DNA of 6,634 nucleotides from Rhodospirillales bacterium. GTDB lineage: Bacteria > Pseudomonadota > Alphaproteobacteria > Rhodospirillales > Casp-alpha2. The notes beneath the pieces are model-generated. The model made no database searches, was not told where the DNA came from, and worked only from the letters and a program-made list of their open reading frames with translations. The stretch is from positions 1 through 6,634 of the forward strand of contig JAJFIE010000153.1 of NCBI GenBank assembly GCA_021775275.1. Direction: 5' to 3'. Position numbers and translations under genes: made by a program. Shown here one piece after another: positions 1 through 6,524 of this stretch; the first letter of the stretch is position 1, and each line of letters starts with the position of its first letter.

Positions 1-432
1 TACTGGGCGACGGCGGGTGAGCTGGTTGATCTCTATGCGGCAGGCGAGGTCTGGATCTCTAATACCTGGGGCGGATATCAGTCTTCGCTGCTGGCTGATC
101 AGGGCATCGAAGTCAAAGAGTTCATTCCGGAAGAAGGCGCCGAAGGCTGGATGGATTCCTGGATGGTTGTGAAGGGCACACCCAACGAGGATTGTGCTTA
201 CAAGTTTATGGAAATGTCCACGACAGAACAGGGCCAGTGCGGCGTCGCCAATGTAAATGGTTATTCGGCGGCTAACGTTGTCGCCGCCAAAAACTGCATG
301 TCCCCCGAGCAGTTCAAGAACCTGCATCAGGATGACGTCAACTACCTGGACAGCCTGTTGCTGTGGGAAAACCTGCGTGACCGTCTGGGCGCATACACCA
401 ATGCCTGGAATGCCGTGAAGGCCTCCGGTTAA
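1..432 (+). CDS. ABC transporter periplasmic substrate-binding protein, polyamine-type (PotD/PotF-like), 3' part only
   Basis: This is the C-terminal 143 residues of a binding protein that would capture a solute in the periplasm and deliver it to the permeases encoded downstream. The reading frame is open from base 1 and stops with TAA at 430-432; the start and signal peptide lie outside the window. The visible segment has the look of the PotD/PotF family: a W-I-S-N-T-W-G-G-Y stretch (codons near 52-84), then an 'EEGAEGWMDSWMV' stretch matching the family's 'EGA-GW-D-W' region, and a helical tail rich in Leu/Trp/Asn. Three cysteines (codons at 193, 238 and 295) could include a disulfide, since the protein would be periplasmic. 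It is the first visible gene of a four-gene importer operon. The family transports polyamines but also many other small cationic or nitrogenous solutes, so the substrate cannot be named. Family assignment is firm; specificity is unknown. Confidence 0.88.
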   Translation, partial: YWATAGELVDLYAAGEVWISNTWGGYQSSLLADQGIEVKEFIPEEGAEGWMDSWMVVKGTPNEDCAYKFMEMSTTEQGQCGVANVNGYSAANVVAAKNCMSPEQFKNLHQDDVNYLDSLLLWENLRDRLGAYTNAWNAVKASG

Positions 433-451
433 TAAGCTTACGTTGCGATGC

Positions 452-482
452 CACCCGGGCGGATGGTATATCCGCCCGGGTG
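452..482 (+). terminator. Perfect 13-bp GC-rich hairpin between binding-protein and ATPase genes
   Basis: Arms CACCCGGGCGGAT (452-464) and ATCCGCCCGGGTG (470-482) are exact reverse complements around the loop GGTAT. The next bases are ATGTTTTGGC, so only a short T run follows. It lies 20 nt after the binding-protein stop and 34 nt before the ATPase start. In ABC operons such a structure commonly acts as an attenuator or 3'-end mRNA stabiliser that lets the binding protein be made in excess. Partial termination is an inference, because the U-tract is too weak for a textbook terminator. Confidence 0.65.
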
Positions 483-515
483 ATGTTTTGGCACAAAGGT
501 TGATGAAAACGCACG

Positions 516-1625
516 ATGAACGACATTATTCAGATCAGGAATGTAACAAAGACCTATCCCGGAAATGTCACGGCCGTGGACGATCTGTCGCTCTCGGTCA
601 GGGAAGGGGAATTTGTCACCCTGCTTGGCCCGTCGGGCTGTGGGAAAACCACGACCCTTCGTATGGTTGCCGGGTTCGAGTTACCCACCAGCGGGCAGAT
701 TTTCCTGGCTGGCGAGGACGTCACCGACCGCCCCCCTTATGAGCGGCAGGTGAACACGGTATTTCAGGATTACGCCCTGTTTCCGCATATGAATATCAGT
801 GAAAACGTCGGCTATGGCCTGCGCGTGGCGGGCATGGCGAAGGCAGACATCAAACCTGCCGTCGATGCAGCGCTTGCAACGGTTGGTTTGATGGACAAGG
901 CGGCAGTGCGCCCCGGCAATCTTTCCGGTGGGCAGAAACAGCGCGTGGCGCTGGCCCGCGCCCTGGTGCGAAAGCCCAAGGTATTGCTGCTGGATGAGCC
1001 ACTGTCGGCGCTGGATGCAAAACTGCGTGAAGCCATGCAGGTGGAACTGAAACACCTGCATGAACAGTTGGGCATCACCTTTATATTTGTGACCCATGAC
1101 CAGAAAGAGGCGCTGGTCATGTCGGACCGCGTCATCGTGATGGAACATGGGCGGATCGTTCAGTCGGGCACGCCGTCCGATCTGTACGATCATCCGGTTA
1201 AACCCTATGTCGCCGACTTTATCGGCAACTCAAACAAGCTTTACGGCAAAATTGTTTCGGCAGACGCTGGCCAGGTAACGTTGCAGGTCGGGGCCAATTC
1301 CGTTCAAAGTACGCCCGGTCAAACCCGGTATGCCCCGGGTGACGAGGTGCTGGCGACGGTACGGCCGGAAAAGGTCCGGTTGCTGGCCGACGGTGAGGAT
1401 ACCGGTAATTTTTCCGTTATTCCGGGAACCGTACGCGAGGTGTTGTTTCACGGCAGTTCCTGCCGTCTGGAAGTGGATATCGGGGAAGGCCAGTTGTTCG
1501 ATGTGGATGTTCAGCTTGAACGGGCATTGCATACTTCCGGCATTCATGGCTCGGGGGCATCCGTCAACCTGGCGATCAACCCTGATATGGTTTCGGTATT
1601 TCCCATCGCCGAGGATAACGTCTGA
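516..1625 (+). CDS. ABC transporter ATP-binding protein, PotA-like (polyamine/opine/phosphonate class)
   Basis: This is a 369-residue cytoplasmic ATPase that would power the importer. All nucleotide-binding motifs are intact: Walker A GPSGCGKT (residues 38-45), Q-loop Q84 in VFQDYALFP, signature LSGGQ (136-140), Walker B LLLDEP with D160/E161, D-loop SALD (164-167) and switch H194 in VTHDQ. A C-terminal TOBE-type regulatory domain occupies roughly residues 242-362, including the typical ATVRPEKVRL segment. Length and domain order fit PotA and its relatives. The ATG at 516 is the only sensible start, since an in-frame stop lies at 501. Its Shine-Dalgarno is poor: AAAGG at 495-499, about 16 nt away. 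The stop TGA (1623-1625) shares its last A with the next gene's ATG, pointing to translational coupling. Family call is firm; the substrate is set by the partner proteins and is unknown. Confidence 0.95.
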   Translation: MNDIIQIRNVTKTYPGNVTAVDDLSLSVREGEFVTLLGPSGCGKTTTLRMVAGFELPTSGQIFLAGEDVTDRPPYERQVNTVFQDYALFPHMNISENVGYGLRVAGMAKADIKPAVDAALATVGLMDKAAVRPGNLSGGQKQRVALARALVRKPKVLLLDEPLSALDAKLREAMQVELKHLHEQLGITFIFVTHDQKEALVMSDRVIVMEHGRIVQSGTPSDLYDHPVKPYVADFIGNSNKLYGKIVSADAGQVTLQVGANSVQSTPGQTRYAPGDEVLATVRPEKVRLLADGEDTGNFSVIPGTVREVLFHGSSCRLEVDIGEGQLFDVDVQLERALHTSGIHGSGASVNLAINPDMVSVFPIAEDNV

Positions 1626-2494
1626 TGAAGGAGAGTACGCGCAGGAATGTGACATCCTTTGCGATTGTTTCGACACCCTTCCTGTGGACGATGATTTTCC
1701 TGTTTGTCCCCTATATGGTGATGTTCACCTATAGCTTCTATCTGAAGAAGTTCCCGACCTTCATTCCGGCCTTTGAGTTCGTCAACTACCTGACGATCAT
1801 TGTCGATCCGCAGTATTATCAGGTGCTTGTAAGGACGGCGAAGATCGCCATTACGGTTGCCGCATCGGCGGTGATGATCGCCTATCCGCTCAGCTATTTC
1901 CTGGTATTCAAGATTAAAAGCAATCAGCTTCGGTCCATCCTGTATATGGCCGTAATCGTTCCCTTGTGGGTGTCCTATCTGCTGCGCGCCTATACATGGA
2001 AAACCATTCTGGGGAACGAGGGCATTCTGAATTCGTTCCTGGTATGGAGCGGCTTCCTCGATCAGCCGACGGATATCTTCCTGTATAACCAGTTTTCCAT
2101 GGTGGTGACGTTGACCTATATTTTCGTTCCGTTCATGGTCATGCCCATTTACATGGCGCTGGAAAAGATTCCCCGTAGCATGATCGAGGCGTCCAAGGAT
2201 CTGGGCGTCGGACCCATCCGCACATTTCTGCGGGTAACGTTGCCGCTTTCCATGCCGGGCGTTATCGCCGGGGCGACGTTCACCATATGCCTGACCTTCG
2301 GCGACTTTGTTGCGGCATTTCTGGTCGGTGGTCCCAACGGGGCGATGATCGCCACCATTATCCAGAGTCAGTTTGGCGCCACCCTTAACTGGCCGCTGGG
2401 CGCGGCGCTGTCCATCGTCATGCTGGTGATTGTCCTGACCATTATTTCCCTGTCCGACCGGCTTGAACGCGCCGGGCGTATCGATCTGGATTAG
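1625..2494 (+). CDS. ABC transporter permease, PotB-like
   Basis: This is a 289-residue inner-membrane permease, one half of the translocation pore. Hydrophobic segments suggest six helices at about residues 15-37, 70-95, 105-123, 155-178, 210-235 and 258-277. The cytoplasmic EAA loop, which docks on the ATPase, is seen as E188-A-S-K-D-L-G194 followed by ...RVTLPLSMPGVIAG, the standard form for this family. The segment VPLWVSYLLRAYTWKTIL (about 112-129) resembles the PotB signature region. The start overlaps the ATPase stop in an ATGA-type junction, with GAGG at 1611-1614 as a Shine-Dalgarno inside the upstream gene. The length is typical of PotB homologues, and nothing is truncated. Confidence 0.94.
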   Translation: MKESTRRNVTSFAIVSTPFLWTMIFLFVPYMVMFTYSFYLKKFPTFIPAFEFVNYLTIIVDPQYYQVLVRTAKIAITVAASAVMIAYPLSYFLVFKIKSNQLRSILYMAVIVPLWVSYLLRAYTWKTILGNEGILNSFLVWSGFLDQPTDIFLYNQFSMVVTLTYIFVPFMVMPIYMALEKIPRSMIEASKDLGVGPIRTFLRVTLPLSMPGVIAGATFTICLTFGDFVAAFLVGGPNGAMIATIIQSQFGATLNWPLGAALSIVMLVIVLTIISLSDRLERAGRIDLD

Positions 2495-2506
2495 GGGCAT
2501 ATCACG

Positions 2507-3313
2507 GTGAAACAACTCAGCTCACGACTGAACGAACGCATTGGCGACAACCTGCTTACACTGGTGGCGACAGCCGGGATGCTGTTTCTCTATATCCCGG
2601 TGCTGGTGCTGATCGTGTTCAGCTTCAACGACAACCGGTCACTGACCTTGCCGCTCAGGGGCTTTACCCTGAAATGGTATGAGAAGTTTCTGAGCAATTC
2701 AGACATGCTGACGGCCATCGGCAACAGCCTCTACGTGGCTACCGTCGCCACGGCGGTAACGATTGTTATCGGGACCGTTGCCGCGTTTGCCCTGGACCGG
2801 GTGACGTTTCCGGGCAAGACCGTGTTCCGTCGTCTCATTCTGTTGCCCATTGCCCTGCCGGGAATTATTACCGGTATCTCGATGCTGAACATGTTCAAGC
2901 TGATGGGCATCAATCTCAGTCTCGAAACGGTGATCCTTGGCCATGCAACGGGACTGGTTTCCATCGTTGTTACGCAGGTTTATGCCCGCTTGCAACGCTT
3001 TAACCGCCGGATTGAGGAAGCCTCCAGCGATCTGGGTGCGCGCCCGTGGCAGACGTTCTTCTATGTCACGCTACCCAATATCCGGCTGGCCCTGATCGGT
3101 AGCGCCTTGCTGTCTTTCACTGTCTCCTTCGATGAAATTCCGGTCACGTTCTTCCTGACCGGTCGGGATAATACGCTGCCCATGTACATCTATTCCACCC
3201 TGCGGCGCGGCATTACACCGGAGATTAACGCCGTGGGTACGGTCATTGTCGTGTTGTCGCTGGGGCTTATTATTCTTTCGGTTTACCTGCTCAGGCAATC
3301 GGAAAAAGAATAA
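2507..3313 (+). CDS. ABC transporter permease, PotC-like
   Basis: This is the second inner-membrane permease, 268 residues, which would pair with the preceding permease. The GTG start at 2507 has AGGGG (2493-2497) nine bases upstream, and the gene follows its neighbour by 12 nt. The features are PotC-like: a first helix ending in 'VFSFNDNRSL' (about 37-46), then 'GFTLKWYEKFLSN', the EAA loop E171-A-S-S-D-L-G177 followed by ...YVTLPNIRLALIGSALL, and 'SFDEIPVTFFLTG' (207-219) near the last two helices. It is the last gene of the importer operon. Its TAA (3311-3313) touches the stop codon of the opposite-strand gene directly, leaving no intergenic space for a terminator. Confidence 0.94.
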   Translation: MKQLSSRLNERIGDNLLTLVATAGMLFLYIPVLVLIVFSFNDNRSLTLPLRGFTLKWYEKFLSNSDMLTAIGNSLYVATVATAVTIVIGTVAAFALDRVTFPGKTVFRRLILLPIALPGIITGISMLNMFKLMGINLSLETVILGHATGLVSIVVTQVYARLQRFNRRIEEASSDLGARPWQTFFYVTLPNIRLALIGSALLSFTVSFDEIPVTFFLTGRDNTLPMYIYSTLRRGITPEINAVGTVIVVLSLGLIILSVYLLRQSEKE

Positions 3314-4555
3314 TCAGGCATCAACCACCACAAGTTTCAGGGGCGCCTTGACAGGTTGTTCCGCCGTGTCCTCCTTGAACAACAGGGTATCGATATAATA
3401 TGTGATCCCGGAAAGACGGGGGCTGAAAAACTGACTCTCGAAATTAACCACGGTGTTCGGCTCAAACACTCTGTCGGAGTCCGTATCTGACATTTCATAG
3501 ACAAAGTTTCCAACCCAGTCCGGTGGAAACCCGATACCCAGCTCATACCCGCCAACCCACCCGGCATCCGACCAGATACCCACGTCGTCGTAATATTGCC
3601 GTGCCTTCGTGGCCAGTTCCGCCACCGGCAGGTTCGGCCGCAGGGCGCTGGCGATGACATCAAACACACCAGCGGATTTCTCATGATATTCCATCACGTC
3701 TTTTGGCGGCTCGCCCACATAGAACGAGCGCGCGGCATTACAGTGATAGCGGTTGTAGACGCCGCTGACGTCCACGTTGACCTGTTCCCCGGCCATGATG
3801 ATCTTGCGGCTGGCCAGCGCGTGCCCGGTGTTGGCCTTTGCGCCGGACAGCACCGGCAGGGTAATGGCCGGGTTTTCGCCGCCTGCCCTGGCCATGGCGC
3901 AGATCATCTCGCCGTATACCTCCAGTTCCGTAACACCGGGGCGAATGGTGTTTCTGGCGGCATCCAGACCGATGTCGGTGATCCGAGCGGCATGCTCGAT
4001 ATAGGCGGTTTCCTGTGGGGATTTGATCCAGCGAATATCGCGCAAGATATCGCTGCCATCGGTGACGGTCAGTCCGGCATCCTCGAAGGCATTGCGAAAA
4101 CGGGCGCTGATAACGGGGTTGGGGCGGTAGCTATGCAATTCCATGCCAATGGTGCCGGAAAGCCAGCCTTCGGATTTAAGCTCGTCAACAATGAACGAAA
4201 TGCCGTCGCGGCGCACTCCCATGGGAAAAGTCCTCAAGTCGTCCGCACAGGTCACAAAACGACACATGATCTTCTCACTGGGCGTGTCGAACATAATGAA
4301 TTTGTCATGGTCCCGATGAACGGCGATACCGCTGGTGGCAGGCCATTGTTTGGGACTCTGGGCCTGATACCATTCACAGGTGTAGCCGCTGACATAAAAC
4401 AGGCTTTCCGGCGCCATGAGCCACAACAGATCAATGCCGTCTTTGTCCATGCGTTCGTGAATGCGGCGCAGACGTTGCTTGTACTCCACCAGGGTAAACG
4501 GCAGTTCCATGGCTGGTTGGCATTGCTCCAGCGCGCGTTCTCTGTTCAAACTCAT
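3314..4555 (-). CDS. M24-family creatinase/ectoine-hydrolase-like hydrolase with degenerate metal site
   Basis: This 413-residue protein has the two-domain layout of M24 'pita-bread' enzymes: an N-terminal creatinase_N-like domain (about 20-165) and a C-terminal catalytic fold (about 185-395). By hand alignment, of the five canonical metal ligands only D262 (NVDVSG) and E373 (VVNFES) remain. The second Asp position is N273 in RYHCNAARSF, the His position in GYELGIGFPPDW is not His, and the last Glu is I388 in YYIDT. This pattern fits the metal-free branch (creatinase, ectoine hydrolase DoeA/EutD and relatives), which cleaves C-N bonds in small molecules rather than Xaa-Pro peptides. H245 (TGHALASRK) matches the creatinase catalytic His region, but the creatinase catalytic Glu position appears to be Ala. 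Substrate unknown. The ATG at 4555 is supported by AAGGAG (plus-strand CTCCTT at 4563-4568) with a 7-nt spacer. It converges with the ABC importer and diverges from the EipB-type gene. No signal peptide is seen, so it is probably cytoplasmic. Confidence 0.85.
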   Translation of the reverse strand: MSLNRERALEQCQPAMELPFTLVEYKQRLRRIHERMDKDGIDLLWLMAPESLFYVSGYTCEWYQAQSPKQWPATSGIAVHRDHDKFIMFDTPSEKIMCRFVTCADDLRTFPMGVRRDGISFIVDELKSEGWLSGTIGMELHSYRPNPVISARFRNAFEDAGLTVTDGSDILRDIRWIKSPQETAYIEHAARITDIGLDAARNTIRPGVTELEVYGEMICAMARAGGENPAITLPVLSGAKANTGHALASRKIIMAGEQVNVDVSGVYNRYHCNAARSFYVGEPPKDVMEYHEKSAGVFDVIASALRPNLPVAELATKARQYYDDVGIWSDAGWVGGYELGIGFPPDWVGNFVYEMSDTDSDRVFEPNTVVNFESQFFSPRLSGITYYIDTLLFKEDTAEQPVKAPLKLVVVDA

Positions 4556-4589
4556 GGTCAGGCTCCTTCCTGTATTGGCGTGTTCGGGG

Positions 4590-4633
4590 TATTTTGGCTA
4601 TGGGCTCATAGCTTACGGCGGGCGTATTTTGGC
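4590..4633. repeat. Pair of 9-bp direct repeats TATTTTGGC in the divergent promoter region
   Basis: TATTTTGGC occurs at 4590-4598 and again at 4625-4633, 35 bp apart, each preceded by a G/C-rich run (CGGGG and GGGCG). Both copies lie in the 177-bp gap between the divergently transcribed M24 gene and the EipB-type gene, and they flank the palindrome at 4597-4612. Repeats like this can be regulator half-sites, but chance is possible for a 9-mer pair. No regulator gene is visible in the window. Confidence 0.35.
4597..4612. promoter_or_regulatory. Candidate operator palindrome upstream of the M24 gene
   Basis: GCTATG (4597-4602) and CATAGC (4607-4612) are exact reverse complements around GGCT. 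The site lies 42-57 bp upstream of the M24 start codon, where a repressor or a 5'-leader structure could act. A DNA-binding-protein operator is my preferred reading because the arms are short and A/T-containing. Function is inferred from position and symmetry only. Confidence 0.3.
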
Positions 4634-4658
4634 GGTCAACGGTCTCAAGCGGGATAAC
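4629..4658 (+). promoter_or_regulatory. Weak sigma-70-like promoter candidate for the EipB-type gene
   Basis: TTGGCG (4629-4634) and GATAAC (4653-4658) each match four of six consensus positions, with an 18-bp spacer, and lie 75 bp upstream of the gene start. The -35 box overlaps the second TATTTTGGC repeat. On the opposite strand TTGACC (4639-4634) could be a -35 for the M24 gene, but the -10 at proper spacing (TAAGCT) is poor. Low confidence. Confidence 0.22.
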
Positions 4659-4719
4659 ACTTGAAGAGTGTGACGATTTTTCTTCCGACGCACGGTTCTC
4701 CGCCGTATGGTGTGTTCCT

Positions 4720-4725
4720 AAGGAG
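4720..4725 (+). promoter_or_regulatory. Strong Shine-Dalgarno AAGGAG that fixes the EipB-type start
   Basis: AAGGAG sits 7 nt before the ATG at 4733. The same frame stays open upstream to a TTG at 4661, but that codon has no Shine-Dalgarno, and the 24 extra residues would place a non-signal-like stretch in front of a clear signal peptide. The ATG at 4733 is therefore chosen. Confidence 0.85.
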
Positions 4726-4732
4726 TACACAT

Positions 4733-5545
4733 ATGTTTTTGAAATACCCCGTTGTTATGGCGGTTGTGGTCGTTGCGGCGACCATCGCAGCAGCACTTTT
4801 TCCGGCGCAAGCCGCAACGCAACTTGCACCGCACCGAGCGATATATTCGGTTTCATTGTCGCCTGATTCCATCGGCGGCCCGGTTCTTGATGTGGATGGC
4901 GTCATGTCCATGTCCCTCGAAGAAACCTGTGATGGCTGGATTTTCACACAAGATATGAAAACGGTGATCACGATCGATTCCGGAACGGTCAACCAGTCGG
5001 CATTGTTTACAAGCTGGGAATCCCTTGATGGGCGGCAGTATCGCTTTGCATCGCGCATTAAAACCGGTGACGGGCAGCTGATCCTGCGCGGTGATGCGAA
5101 ACTCAATGACGATGGTTCAGGCAAGGCGTTCTACCGTGAACCACAGGAAGTTGAAGTTGACCTGCCGCAGGGAACACTGTTTCCGGTATCCCATACGGCC
5201 TGGTTAATCGATGAAGCAAAGGCCGGTACGCGTTCCGCGCCACGCATCGTATTTACCGGGGCCGAAGACCTGGAAGCCGAACTGGTGAATGCCTTTATCG
5301 GCGATTTTGTGACGGCACAGGATCATGGCGCCAGTAGCGCCGGTGATCTGGCGGCTGAAGGCGGCTGGCCCCTGACCATGGCGTTCTATCCAATTGCCAG
5401 CCAGACAGGCGTCCCGACGTTCGAGATGCGGGCCCTGCAATTGGAAAATGGTGTTTCACCGGAACTACAGATGAGCTTTGGTGATTTTGCGACCAGATTG
5501 ATGATCCAGCGCCTGGAACCCATTGATCGACCTGCTTGTTCTTAA
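4733..5545 (+). CDS. eipB: EipB family (DUF1849) periplasmic cell-envelope integrity protein
   Basis: The protein has 270 residues from the ATG at 4733. The N terminus is a signal peptide: MFLKYP, a hydrophobic core rich in V and A, then an A-Q-A or Q-A-A cleavage site near residues 27-28. The mature part begins with LAPHRAIYSVSL, a typical DUF1849 opening, and alternates short strand-like segments. Two cysteines stand out: C66 (EETCDGW) and C269 (RPACS, next to last residue). In Brucella abortus EipB a conserved disulfide joins equivalent cysteines near both ends of the mature chain, and the protein is a periplasmic beta-spiral with a LolA-like fold needed for envelope integrity. Length, cysteine placement and the W-F and strand pattern all agree, so I assign the family with good confidence; the molecular ligand is not known. 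It is divergent from the M24 gene and followed after 91 nt by the PDZ protein gene, possibly co-transcribed. Confidence 0.85.
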   Translation: MFLKYPVVMAVVVVAATIAAALFPAQAATQLAPHRAIYSVSLSPDSIGGPVLDVDGVMSMSLEETCDGWIFTQDMKTVITIDSGTVNQSALFTSWESLDGRQYRFASRIKTGDGQLILRGDAKLNDDGSGKAFYREPQEVEVDLPQGTLFPVSHTAWLIDEAKAGTRSAPRIVFTGAEDLEAELVNAFIGDFVTAQDHGASSAGDLAAEGGWPLTMAFYPIASQTGVPTFEMRALQLENGVSPELQMSFGDFATRLMIQRLEPIDRPACS

Positions 5546-5636
5546 CCGTTAGGAAGACGGACAGTTGTATCCGTGTATGTAAATCCTTAAGCTATTGAGG
5601 CAAATCGTCAATGATGGACAGGGGTTATACATTTTG

Positions 5637-6362
5637 ATGATGCTCCGGGGGATTTCAGGCCGACTTGCCATGACGGCCATTGCTCTCTCGTTCCTCTTTG
5701 GTACGGGGCTTTTTAGTGTAGGCAGCGTTGTTGCGGCCGGGTCGCCCTATGTCGGCATGCAGCCACAGGAATTACCCAAGAAGGCCCTTGCCGCACTGGG
5801 GCTCGCGGATGCAGCCGGTGCGGTCGCCATTCGTGATGTCGGTCGTGACACACCGGCTGCACGGGCCGGCGTGCAACGTGGGGATATTTTACTTGTCCTT
5901 GATGGTGAGCGGATTGAAACCCTTGCGCAGGTCATTGCCATCGTCACCAAGGCTTCGCCTGGCGATGTTTTTGATTTGACGGTATTGCGCAATGGTGAGG
6001 AGATTGATCTCTCACTGGCCACCGAAGAATGGCCGGAACCACGCAACATCAAAAAAACCTTTATCGGGCAAATACCGGCGTTGGGTCTGACGACGGGTGC
6101 ATTGGCCCCGAAGATGCGAACCCAGTTCGATATCCGGTGGGACAGCGAAGGAGTCGTCGTGACGCTGGTGGACCCCTCCAAAGGCGTGTCCGAGGTCATC
6201 AAACGTGGAGACGTGATTGTTCAGTTCAACCAGCAACCGATCTGGTTGCCGGAACAATTGATCGCTGCCTATGGCGCAGCGAAAAATGCAAAACTGAAAG
6301 CGGCGCTGGTATTGCTGGAACGCGCAAATGGTTACGTGTTCATTATGCTGCCGGTGCGGTAA
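5637..6362 (+). CDS. Exported tandem-PDZ protein lacking a protease domain
   Basis: The protein has 241 residues from the ATG at 5637. A signal peptide or membrane anchor is clear at residues 5-34 (hydrophobic core ending VVAAG), so it should act in the periplasm. Two PDZ domains follow. PDZ1 covers about 37-128, with binding loop YVGM and the hallmark A-G-V-x-R-G-D-I-L (77-85). PDZ2 covers about 145-240, with LGLTTG, GVVVTLV and K-R-G-D-V-I-V-Q-F-N (189-198). Both resemble the PDZ pair of HtrA/DegP proteases, but there is no trypsin-like domain and no GNSGG motif. It probably binds C termini or unfolded envelope proteins as an adaptor, which is inference. Start choice: the frame is open back to TTG 5595, but AGGGG at 5620-5624 favours 5634-5640 (TTG, ATG, ATG); the spacing is slightly long. 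No strong terminator is visible between it and the EipB-type gene. Confidence 0.82.
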   Translation: MMLRGISGRLAMTAIALSFLFGTGLFSVGSVVAAGSPYVGMQPQELPKKALAALGLADAAGAVAIRDVGRDTPAARAGVQRGDILLVLDGERIETLAQVIAIVTKASPGDVFDLTVLRNGEEIDLSLATEEWPEPRNIKKTFIGQIPALGLTTGALAPKMRTQFDIRWDSEGVVVTLVDPSKGVSEVIKRGDVIVQFNQQPIWLPEQLIAAYGAAKNAKLKAALVLLERANGYVFIMLPVR

Positions 6363-6394
6363 CTACCCTTAAGTTTCCAGAATCTATCCGCTAG

Positions 6395-6427
6395 AGAGCA
6401 ATCCCGGCCTTATATGAACCACTCTGA
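6395..6427 (+). repeat. Left terminal inverted repeat of the palindromic element
   Basis: It starts AGAGCAATCCCGGCC and ends CCACTCTGA. It pairs with 6525-6557 with two mismatches, both C opposite A. It starts 32 bp after the stop of the PDZ gene. Confidence 0.85.
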
Positions 6428-6453
6428 TGTGGCGGATCGGCTTGTTCGGGCAG

Positions 6454-6493
6454 GCGCGGCCCGCCGCGCGATGCCATCGCATCGCGTCGCGAC
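6454..6493. repeat. Tandem GC-rich hairpins in the core of the palindromic element
   Basis: Three adjacent symmetric units are visible. GCGCGGC/GCCGCGC (6454-6460 and 6463-6469) is exact around CC. GCGATGC/GCATCGC (6468-6474 and 6479-6485) is exact around CATC. GTCGCGAC (6486-6493) is a self-complementary 8-mer. The first two share two bases, so they would compete or rearrange. Such packing is unlikely in random intergenic DNA and suggests a structured RNA or cruciform core. Confidence 0.75.
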
Positions 6494-6524
6494 ACGTTCC
6501 TCGTCACGAAACAAAATAACATGG

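Noticed and set aside
1544..2515. Long minus-strand open frame (323 codons) opposite the first permease gene
   Set aside because: Its product is rich in His, Gln, Asn, Asp and Arg with no domain pattern, as expected antisense to a hydrophobic membrane protein. The plus-strand permease has clear family motifs.
1..3313. Firm naming as a putrescine or spermidine transporter
   Set aside because: The PotABCD-like class also imports many other solutes, and most of the binding protein, including its ligand pocket, is outside the window.
3314..4555. Assignment as the DMSP lyase DddP or as true creatinase
   Set aside because: The DddP-type His-Gly-Val-Gly...Asp-Glu-Trp motif is replaced by a His-free GYELGIGFPPDW, and the creatinase catalytic Glu position reads as Ala in hand alignment.
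3596..4657. Plus-strand open frame of 353 codons opposite the M24 gene
   Set aside because: The product has no recognisable motif or Shine-Dalgarno, whereas the minus-strand frame is a clear M24 protein with a good ribosome site.
4657..4671. ACACT/AGTGT inverted repeat as an operator
   Set aside because: Five-bp arms around a 5-nt spacer are easily found by chance, and nothing else marks the site.
4661..4732. Extended TTG start for the EipB-type protein
   Set aside because: There is no ribosome site at 4661. The ATG at 4733 has AAGGAG at 7 nt and begins a proper signal peptide.
5546..5560. CCGT/ACGG mini-hairpin after the EipB-type stop as a terminator
   Set aside because: A 4-bp stem with a 7-nt loop and no T run is too weak to support termination.
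5595..5636. TTG start at 5595 for the PDZ protein
   Set aside because: No Shine-Dalgarno lies upstream, and the added 14 residues precede a normal signal peptide that begins at the ATG pair 5637/5640.
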